Of a DNA stretch of 13,674 nucleotides, positions 8,053 to 13,674 are shown piece by piece. This DNA is from Paracoccaceae bacterium (GTDB lineage: Bacteria; Pseudomonadota; Alphaproteobacteria; Rhodobacterales; Rhodobacteraceae), in contig NVQY01000004.1 of the NCBI GenBank assembly GCA_002400675.1, positions 894 to 14,567 on the forward strand, written 5' to 3'. The stretch's first letter is position 1, and each line of letters begins with the position of its first letter. A model generated the notes under the pieces. It ran no database searches, had not been told where the DNA came from, and worked only from the letters and a program-made list of their open reading frames with translations. The position numbers were made by a program, and so were the translations under genes.

Positions 8053-8157
8053 ACCCCCTCAGTGGCGCAGCTTTGGCCGGGACGCAAGCCCGCGCCGCCT
8101 TGCCCCTGCCGGGAAAACCCGTTACCCCGCTGGCGTTATGACAAAAGGAAATCACCC
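8053..8157. promoter_or_regulatory. Divergent promoter region between ilvA and argG
   Basis: These 105 bases should hold both start signals. No convincing -35/-10 pair is visible on either strand: TTGCCC near 8100 is the best -35-like word, but its -10 partner is poor. A short inverted repeat CGGG-AAAA-CCCG lies near 8110-8121. The argG ribosome-binding site AAGGAA is at 8145-8150, 7 bases before the ATG. Confidence 0.35.
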
Positions 8158-9405
8158 ATGTCTGCCTCTGATTCTGTGCCAAATTTCGTCCCCAAAAAAG
8201 TTGTTCTGGCCTATTCTGGCGGCCTTGATACCTCGATCATCCTGAAGTGGCTGCAAACCGAATATGGCTGCGAAGTGGTGACCTTTACCGCCGATCTGGG
8301 TCAGGGCGAGGAACTTGAGCCGGCCCGCAAAAAAGCCGAGCTGATGGGGATTAGTCCCGAAAACATCTTTATCGAAGATATCCGCGAAGAATTCGTGCGC
8401 GATTTCGTCTTTCCGATGTTCCGCGCCAATGCGGTCTATGAGGGCCTGTATCTGCTGGGCACCTCGATCGCCCGCCCTCTGATTTCCAAGCGTCTGATCG
8501 AAATTGCCGAAGAAACCGGGGCCGACGCGGTTGCCCACGGGGCCACCGGCAAAGGCAACGATCAGGTGCGGTTCGAACTGGCGGCCTATGCGCTGAACCC
8601 GGACATCAAGGTAATCGCCCCCTGGCGCATCTGGGATCTGACCAGCCGCACCAAGCTGATTGATTTCGCCGAAAAGAACCAGATTCCCATCGCCACCGAC
8701 AAACGCGGCGAAGCGCCGTTTTCGGTTGACGCCAACCTGCTGCACACCTCGTCCGAAGGCAAAGTTCTGGAAGACCCCGCCGTCATGGCCCCCGATTATG
8801 TGTACCAGCGCACCGTCAACCCCGAGGACGCGCCGAACAAAGCCGAATACATCGAAATCGGTTTTGAAAAGGGCGACGCCGTGTCGATCAACGGCGAAGA
8901 CATGAGCCCCGCAACCATGCTGACCGCCCTGAACGAATATGGCGGCAAACATGGCATTGGCCGGCTCGATCTGGTCGAGGGGCGGTTTGTCGGCATGAAA
9001 TCACGCGGCATCTATGAAACCCCCGGCGGCACGTTGCTACTTGAGGCGCATCGCGGCATCGAATCCATCACCATGGATCGCGGCGCTATGCACCTGAAAG
9101 ACGAGTTGATGCCAAAATATGCCGAGCTGATTTACAACGGTTTCTGGTACAGCCCCGAACGCGAAATGCTGCAAGCGGCGATTGACGCCAGCCAGACCCA
9201 TGTGACCGGCACCGTGCGCATCAAGCTGTACAAAGGAGCTGCGTCCTGCGTTGGTCGTTGGTCCGAACATTCGCTTTATTCGGAAGAGCATGTGACGTTC
9301 GAGGATGACGCCGGCGCCTATGACCAAAAAGACGCTGCCGGGTTCATTCAGCTACAAGCGCTGCGTCTGAAGCTGATCGCCAGGCGCAACAAACGCGTTG
9401 GTTAG
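8158..9405 (+). CDS. argG: Argininosuccinate synthase
   Basis: Condenses citrulline and aspartate at the cost of ATP to argininosuccinate in arginine synthesis. The 415-residue protein carries the ATP-pyrophosphatase P-loop AYSGGLDTS (18-26) and the strongly conserved [13 protein letters not shown] block in the middle, and runs to the normal family length. The reading frame is open further upstream to 7966, but that region is antisense to ilvA. The ATG at 8158 has AAGGAA at an ideal distance and gives the usual start. It has no co-directional neighbour. Its TAG stop interlocks with the TAA of the convergent sulfotransferase-like gene over 4 bases. Confidence 0.97.
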   Translation: MSASDSVPNFVPKKVVLAYSGGLDTSIILKWLQTEYGCEVVTFTADLGQGEELEPARKKAELMGISPENIFIEDIREEFVRDFVFPMFRANAVYEGLYLLGTSIARPLISKRLIEIAEETGADAVAHGATGKGNDQVRFELAAYALNPDIKVIAPWRIWDLTSRTKLIDFAEKNQIPIATDKRGEAPFSVDANLLHTSSEGKVLEDPAVMAPDYVYQRTVNPEDAPNKAEYIEIGFEKGDAVSINGEDMSPATMLTALNEYGGKHGIGRLDLVEGRFVGMKSRGIYETPGGTLLLEAHRGIESITMDRGAMHLKDELMPKYAELIYNGFWYSPEREMLQAAIDASQTHVTGTVRIKLYKGAASCVGRWSEHSLYSEEHVTFEDDAGAYDQKDAAGFIQLQALRLKLIARRNKRVG

Positions 9406-10106
9406 ACCCTAAGAGCCTGGGCCTGCATCGCCTGATAGGCGGGCAGGGCCGCGTCGCACAGGTGTTGATTTTGCGCAGATAGTTCCGGCAAATCCCCTTC
9501 GACCCCGGCGAATCCGGTGCTTTTTTGCACGGCTCCGTACCAATGCGCGGCCCAGACCCCGTCTTCGGGCAACCCGCCAACCGACCAGTTCAGCATGTTC
9601 GGCGTCCACGCGATTTCAATCTCGGAACAAAGCGCCTTTAGCATCGCACCGGGATTGGCACGGATGTCGTGACTGTCGATGACCACACCGCCCAGACGTT
9701 CAAACAGGCTCTGTTGTTGAGCAAAACCGATATCTTCCAACGTAGGATCTTCGCGTTTTGCCACGTAAGAGGCGATCACCCGCGCAGGATGGCGGATCAG
9801 GTGGACGTGAACACAATCCTCCGTCCAGCCCATCGGCACCCCCTCAACCATATGGTGCGGCATGTGCTTCATGTAGAAATGCGGTTTTCCACCGGGGATA
9901 GGGCCGGTAATGGCCGCCGCGACCTTTTCCGCGTCATCCTCATGCGCGGCGATGATCGCATCGGCCATCGGATGCGCCAATCCGGTCATTTTCAGGTAGG
10001 GCGCATAAAACGGTTCATCCCAGACGGCACAATCACCGCGCGCCGCAAAACTATACATCATCGCCGTCGAAAGGTTTCGCGGCCCGGACCACATGACAAT
10101 GCGCAT
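9402..10106 (-). CDS. Sulfotransferase-like P-loop protein coupled to the aminotransferase gene
   Basis: A 234-residue protein of the PAPS-sulfotransferase fold; reaction unknown. Near the N-terminus [10 protein letters not shown] (7-16) occupies the place of the 5'-phosphosulfate loop, with RNLST instead of the usual KSGTT. HLIRHP (102-107) and IASY (111-114) fit the 3'-phosphate-binding R...S motif. DEPF at 30-33 and YMKHMPHH at 78-85 are further likely conserved blocks. No signal peptide or membrane segment, so cytosolic. The ATG at 10106-10104 shares one base with the TGA of the upstream aminotransferase (TGATG), implying translational coupling and a common role. Proteins of this kind may be misannotated as HAD hydrolases, but I see no HAD motif. 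Actual sulfotransferase activity is unproven given the altered loop. Confidence 0.75.
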   Translation of the reverse strand: MRIVMWSGPRNLSTAMMYSFAARGDCAVWDEPFYAPYLKMTGLAHPMADAIIAAHEDDAEKVAAAITGPIPGGKPHFYMKHMPHHMVEGVPMGWTEDCVHVHLIRHPARVIASYVAKREDPTLEDIGFAQQQSLFERLGGVVIDSHDIRANPGAMLKALCSEIEIAWTPNMLNWSVGGLPEDGVWAAHWYGAVQKSTGFAGVEGDLPELSAQNQHLCDAALPAYQAMQAQALRV

Positions 10107-11014
10107 CAGGCAGAACTTTCCTTTATTAGAGCCTTATACAGCCCTCTGAGCCGTTCTGTCACCGGCCCCATGTCACCGTTGCCAATCTGACGCCCGTCAA
10201 TCTCACTAACCGGAGTTTGCGCGCCAAATGTGCCGGTCAAAAACACCTCATCCGCGCCATATGTGTCCACAAGGCTGAAATTCCGTTCAAACATCGGGAT
10301 GTCGTTGGCGTGGCACAGGTCAATCACCTTTTGCCGGGTGATACCATTCATGCAGTAATCCCCGGTCGAGGTCCAAACCGCCCCCTTGCGCACGATGAAA
10401 AAGTTGCAAGCGTTGGTGGTGTTCACAAATCCGTTCACATCCAGCATTAACGCCTCGTCCGCGCCGGCCTTTTCGGCAGCGATACAGGCCAGAATGCAGT
10501 TCAGCTTTGAATGCGAGTTCAGCTTGGGGTCCTGCGTCATCGGCAACCCGCGAATATGCGGCACCGTGGCCAGTCGAATTGGACGCGGCAATTTGGGCTT
10601 TGAGTGCTCCATGATGATGACCATGGTCGGCCCCGATTTACTTAGGCCAGGGTGTTGAAACGGGTGTGTTTTCACACCCCGCGTCACCATCAGACGCGCA
10701 TGGGCGTCCGATTGCATGTCGTTGGCATTTTGTGTCTCTAACAAAGCGGAAATCACGCCATCACGATCCAAGCCAATGTCCAAATCAATCGCCTTGGCAG
10801 CCTCAAACAGTCGATCCATGTGTTCGTCCAGAAACACCCACGACCCGTCATAAAGCCGCAGACCTTCCCACACCCCATCGCCGAGCATGAAACCGCTGTC
10901 GAACACACTTACCATTGCCTTGGAACGATGCACGATACGCCCGTCCACATAGATCTGTATGTCCTGATTGCGCGCGTCTTCGTCGGCCTGATGGGTGGTC
11001 ATTTTCTCAGTCAT
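10106..11014 (-). CDS. Class IV aminotransferase (branched-chain/D-amino acid aminotransferase-like)
   Basis: A PLP enzyme of fold type IV, 302 residues, expected to transfer an amino group between an amino acid and a 2-oxo acid; the substrate is not settled. Supporting blocks are FDSGFMLGDGVWEGLR (38-53), the likely Schiff-base lysine K170 in SHSKLNC (K164 is an alternative), ADEALMLDVNGFV (185-197), NGITR (223-227) and the phosphate loop TGTFGAQTPV (260-269). Where the family has Glu pairing with the PLP ring nitrogen (the E of TEG/SEG), this protein has T199 in GFVNTTNACN, an unusual change. A GGAG 7 bases upstream supports the ATG at 11014-11012; an internal ATG at codon 5 is possible. 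It is coupled by TGATG to the sulfotransferase-like gene. The variant residues and partner argue against calling it the housekeeping IlvE. Confidence 0.85.
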   Translation of the reverse strand: MTEKMTTHQADEDARNQDIQIYVDGRIVHRSKAMVSVFDSGFMLGDGVWEGLRLYDGSWVFLDEHMDRLFEAAKAIDLDIGLDRDGVISALLETQNANDMQSDAHARLMVTRGVKTHPFQHPGLSKSGPTMVIIMEHSKPKLPRPIRLATVPHIRGLPMTQDPKLNSHSKLNCILACIAAEKAGADEALMLDVNGFVNTTNACNFFIVRKGAVWTSTGDYCMNGITRQKVIDLCHANDIPMFERNFSLVDTYGADEVFLTGTFGAQTPVSEIDGRQIGNGDMGPVTERLRGLYKALIKESSA

Positions 11015-11070
11015 GTGCGTCTCCGGTTTTGGGCACGCTAGAACGGGCCGAACCCCTCGCCAAGCGGTAA

Positions 11071-11096
11071 ATTTCTGTCACCACCCCGTGAGAAAT
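11071..11096. promoter_or_regulatory. Imperfect inverted repeat in the aminotransferase/msrA divergent region
   Basis: ATTTC (11071-11075) and TCAC (11078-11081) pair with GTGA (11088-11091) and GAAAT (11092-11096), leaving a 2-base bulge and a 6-base loop. It sits about mid-way in the 145-base gap between the two divergent starts. It could be an operator for either gene or a hairpin in the aminotransferase leader. No T-run follows on either side, so it is not a terminator. Confidence 0.3.
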
Positions 11097-11108
11097 GATG
11101 TCGCCACC

Positions 11109-11152
11109 TTGTCAGTTGATCGCGCGACGGGCAGCATGAAACCGTCAGGAGG
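11109..11152 (+). promoter_or_regulatory. Possible msrA promoter and strong ribosome-binding site
   Basis: TTGTCA at 11109-11114 is a fair -35 word, but the hexamer 17 bases on (CAGCAT) is a poor -10. The firm element is AGGAGG at 11147-11152, 7 bases before the ATG at 11160. It decides the msrA start over the in-frame upstream codons and shows that translation signals remain intact although the gene is interrupted. Confidence 0.4.
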
Positions 11153-11159
11153 CTGGGCT

Positions 11160-11822
11160 ATGGCATATGTAGACAATCTGAAACCTCTCGCGCTGATTAT
11201 TTTGATCGGGCTTGCGGGGCTATTGCGGATCGGATCCGCAAATACCGCAGGAACAGAGGTCGTGACCGTCGCCGGCGGTTGTTTCTGGTGCGTCGAATCC
11301 GATTTCGAAGCGGTCCCTGGCGTGATCGAGGCCGTATCAGGCTTTACCGGCGGCACAGTGCCAAACCCGACCTACAAACTGGTCAAGGGCGGCGACACCG
11401 GCCATTTCGAGTCCGTGCAGATATTCTTTGACCCCTTGCAAATCAGCCGTACAGAGATCCTGACGCTGTTCATTCGGTCGGTCGATCCAACCGATGCGGG
11501 TGGGCAGTTCTGTGATCGCGGCGACAATTACCGCACGGCAATATTCGTCTCTAACGCGCAGGAAAGGGCGATTGCGGTCAGCGTAATATCCGTGGCGCAA
11601 ACAGAGTTGGGGTAGAAAATTGTGACGCCTGTGCTAGCGGCCAAAACGTTTTATCCTGCCTCAGCCTATCATCAGAATTACTATCAGGGCACCAAACTAA
11701 TCCTGACCCGGTACGGTCCCAAACGACAGGCAGCGGCCTATATCAAATACCGTGCCGCCTGTGGTCGCGATGCGCGGGTCCGCCAGTTATGGGGCGACGC
11801 CGCGCCATTTGCTAAAAGCTAA
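11160..11822 (+). pseudogene. msrA: Peptide-methionine (S)-S-oxide reductase, interrupted by an in-frame amber codon
   Basis: The intact ancestor would reduce methionine-S-sulfoxide in proteins. Codons 1-151 read through GCFWC (40-44, catalytic C41) and GGQFCDRGDNYRTAIF, then meet TAG at 11613-11615. The same frame continues at once with KIVTPVLAAKTF, YHQNYY and CGRDARVRQLWG to a TAA at 11820-11822, giving 220 codons in all, a normal family length. One base change (CAG to TAG, since relatives often read ELGxKIVTPV) explains it, with no frameshift. A hydrophobic segment at about 9-22 followed by SANTAG suggests an exported or membrane-anchored form. The truncated product keeps the catalytic Cys but lacks the YHQ region and C-terminal Cys, so activity is doubtful. 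A GTG at 11622 could in theory restart translation but has no ribosome-binding site. A sequencing error is possible. Confidence 0.85.
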
Positions 11823-11826
11823 AAGC

Positions 11827-13674
11827 CTACTTGCGGCCAATATCACAGGACGCAAGAACGGCCATGTTCAGGATATCATTGGCCGTCGATGTGGTCGAAC
11901 AGATCTGGATCGGCTTATCCACACCCGCAAGGATCGGGCCAACAACCGTCGCATCGCCCATTTCCTGCATCAACTTGACCGAGATGCTGGCCGAGTGGCG
12001 CGCCGGCACCACCAGAATATTCGCCGGCCCCGTCAAACGTGAAAACGGATAAGCGGCCTGCGCCTGAGCGTTCAGCGCCACATCAACGGTCATTTCACCC
12101 TCATACTCAAAATCAGCACCCCGCGCGGCCAGAACATGCGGCGCAAGGTGCATCTTTTCCGCCCGTTCAGACACCGGATGGCCAAACGTCGAAAAACTGA
12201 CAAAAGCAACGCGCGGCTCTAACCCCATGTGTCGCGCCACTCCGGCAGCCCCTTCGGCGATTGTTGCAAGGTCCTCTTCGTTCGGCCATTCATGAACCAA
12301 GGTGTCGGCAATCAACACGATCCGCCCCTTGTGCAACAATGCCGTGACACCAACTGCCCCATGTGCCGCATCAGCGTCGAATACGTGGTTAATCCGGTCC
12401 AGAACATGCGCCGATTTCCGTGTCGCCCCGGTGACAAGGCCGTCCCCATGCCCGTGCGCCAACATCAAGGCGGAAAACACATGCCGGTCCCGTGCGGCCA
12501 GGCGATGAATGTCTTTTTGATCAAACCCCCGGCGTTGCAACCGATGATAAAGGAAGTCCTTGTAAGCATCCAAATGCTGCGTATTGGCGGCATTCACCAC
12601 CTCAAGTTCGGCCACGGCATCACCCAACCCGGCAGCCTCCAACTTGACTTTGACCTCTTCTTCGCGCCCCACGACCAGCGCCTTGCCATAGCCGGACCGC
12701 TGATACATCACCGCCGCGCGCAGCACCCGTGGATCGTCGCCCTCAGCAAATATCATCTGCGACTGCGCGGCGCGGGCGCGGGCATTGAGACCACGCAGAA
12801 TGCTGGCCGTCGGGTCCATCCGCGATTTCAGCGTCAGTTCATAAGCGTCCATGTCGATGATCGGTCGCCGCGCAGCCCCGGTATCCATGCCCGCCTTGGC
12901 CACAGCCACCGGAATCCGGTGAATCAAGCGCGGATCAAACGGCGTCGGAATGATATAATCACGCCCAAAGCTAAGAGTTTTGCCATAAGCCAGTGCAACC
13001 TCATCCGGCACATCCTCGCGTGCCAGTTTCGCGAGGGCATGGGCGCAGGCAATTTTCATCTCGTCATTGATGGCGCGCGCATGAATATCCAGTGCGCCAC
13101 GAAACAGATAAGGGAAACCCAGTACGTTATTGACTTGATTGGGATAATCACTGCGCCCGGTGGCGATTATCGCGTCATCACGAACGTCGTGAACGTCCTC
13201 GGGGGTAATCTCAGGATCTGGGTTGGCCATGGCAAAAATCACCGGATGCGGGGCCATGCTGACGACCATATCCTGGGTAACCGCCCCTTTGGCACTGACC
13301 CCCAGAAACACATCCGCCCCCTTCATCGCGTCGCTTAGGGTGCGCAGATCGGTTTTCACCGCGTGCGCCGATTTCCACTGATTCATGCCCGCCGCCCGGC
13401 CCTGATAGATCACGCCTTTGGTGTCGCAGATTACGCAATTTTCATGCCGTGCGCCCATCGACTTAAGCAATTCGATACAAGCGATCCCCGCCGCCCCCGC
13501 GCCATTCAGCACAATGCGCACATCTTCGATCTTCTTGCCGGAAATATACAACGCGTTAATCAACCCGGCGGCGCAAATCACCGCAGTACCGTGCTGATCA
13601 TCGTGAAAGACCGGAATGTCCATTTCCTCTTTCAGACGCTGCTCGATGATAAAACATTCCGGTGCCTTGATATC
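11827..13674 (-). CDS. maeB: MaeB-type malic enzyme with C-terminal phosphotransacetylase-like domain (5' end outside window)
   Basis: Oxidatively decarboxylates malate to pyruvate, usually with NADP in this family, linking the TCA cycle to pyruvate and NADPH supply. The visible 615 residues lack roughly the first 140 of a protein usually near 750-770. The malic part shows HDDQHGTA (fragment residues 24-31), the dinucleotide-binding GAGAAG (58-63) and ANPDPEITPE (about 149-158). From about residue 303 a phosphate acetyltransferase-like domain runs to the end, including IFAEGDDPRVLRAA and the LVTGATRKS block. In characterised relatives this domain is regulatory (acetyl-CoA sensing) rather than catalytic. 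The frame is open to position 13674. Its TAG stop lies 4 bp from the end of the msrA remnant. Confidence 0.95.
   Translation of the reverse strand, partial: DIKAPECFIIEQRLKEEMDIPVFHDDQHGTAVICAAGLINALYISGKKIEDVRIVLNGAGAAGIACIELLKSMGARHENCVICDTKGVIYQGRAAGMNQWKSAHAVKTDLRTLSDAMKGADVFLGVSAKGAVTQDMVVSMAPHPVIFAMANPDPEITPEDVHDVRDDAIIATGRSDYPNQVNNVLGFPYLFRGALDIHARAINDEMKIACAHALAKLAREDVPDEVALAYGKTLSFGRDYIIPTPFDPRLIHRIPVAVAKAGMDTGAARRPIIDMDAYELTLKSRMDPTASILRGLNARARAAQSQMIFAEGDDPRVLRAAVMYQRSGYGKALVVGREEEVKVKLEAAGLGDAVAELEVVNAANTQHLDAYKDFLYHRLQRRGFDQKDIHRLAARDRHVFSALMLAHGHGDGLVTGATRKSAHVLDRINHVFDADAAHGAVGVTALLHKGRIVLIADTLVHEWPNEEDLATIAEGAAGVARHMGLEPRVAFVSFSTFGHPVSERAEKMHLAPHVLAARGADFEYEGEMTVDVALNAQAQAAYPFSRLTGPANILVVPARHSASISVKLMQEMGDATVVGPILAGVDKPIQICSTTSTANDILNMAVLASCDIGRK

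Noticed and set aside
7966..8157. N-terminal extension of argG
   Set aside because: It would overlap ilvA and add unconserved residues; the ATG at 8158 has a well-placed ribosome-binding site and gives the normal length.
8152..8952. A 266-codon minus-strand open frame
   Set aside because: It is antisense to argG and shows no family motif; the long frame follows from codon bias in argG.
9429..9441. Short hairpin CGCCT-GAT-AGGCG just after argG as a terminator
   Set aside because: The stem is only 5 bp, no T-run follows, and it lies in the coding end of the sulfotransferase-like gene.
11613..11615. TAG in msrA as a pyrrolysine or programmed readthrough codon
   Set aside because: No pyrrolysine genes are visible, the lineage is not known for it, and the position is not catalytic; a nonsense mutation is simpler.
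12229..13338. A 369-codon open frame on the plus strand
   Set aside because: It lies wholly antisense to maeB, whose translation is clearly conserved, and the predicted protein has no recognisable domain.
1..13674. Mobile element, prophage, defence system, CRISPR or RNA gene
   Set aside because: No direct-repeat array, transposase, integrase, defence-type domain or tRNA-like fold was found; the content is housekeeping and metabolic.

Overview
The window looks like ordinary chromosomal sequence from an alphaproteobacterium, most likely Rhodobacterales (roseobacter-type). This rests on protein style (MaeB-type malic enzyme fused to a phosphotransacetylase-like domain, short ACT-like threonine dehydratase, Hpt protein next to a REC-PP2C protein) and on the hslO / CoA-pyrophosphatase / cca order, which I recall from that group. 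It is gene-dense and moderately GC-rich. I see no tRNA, rRNA, CRISPR array, insertion sequence or phage gene, and no gene-free stretch above 300 bases.

Layout. Positions 1-1634 (minus) carry an ABC exporter cut by the left edge. A 183-base gap with a possible leader structure separates it from a minus-strand operon read right to left: hslO (redox chaperone), a CoA-pyrophosphatase-type Nudix gene and cca. The three overlap by a few bases each. A second Nudix gene diverges from hslO at 4614 and converges on a REC-SpoIIE/PP2C phosphatase gene (5054-6331, minus). That gene shares a 165-base divergent promoter region, with two CtrA-box-like sequences, with a small Hpt phosphotransfer gene (6497-6829). 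Then come ilvA (minus) and argG (plus), which diverge, and a coupled minus-strand pair of a class IV aminotransferase followed by a sulfotransferase-like protein. A msrA gene at 11160-11822 (plus) is broken by one in-frame amber codon. A maeB-type malic enzyme gene (minus) runs off the right edge.

Themes. Amino acid metabolism (ilvA, argG, the class IV aminotransferase) and central carbon (maeB) are mixed with stress and housekeeping functions (hslO, msrA, Nudix enzymes, cca) and one signalling unit (REC-PP2C plus Hpt). Packing is extreme: three of the four convergent gene pairs share the same 4-bp arrangement in which the two stop codons interlock (TTAG, CTAG, TTAG), and the fourth is separated by only 4 bp.

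Most worth a second look: the sulfotransferase-like/aminotransferase pair, whose aminotransferase has Thr where the PLP-N1-binding Glu is expected; the CtrA-like promoter between the phosphatase and Hpt genes; and the nonsense-interrupted msrA. I found no clear wholly new system.
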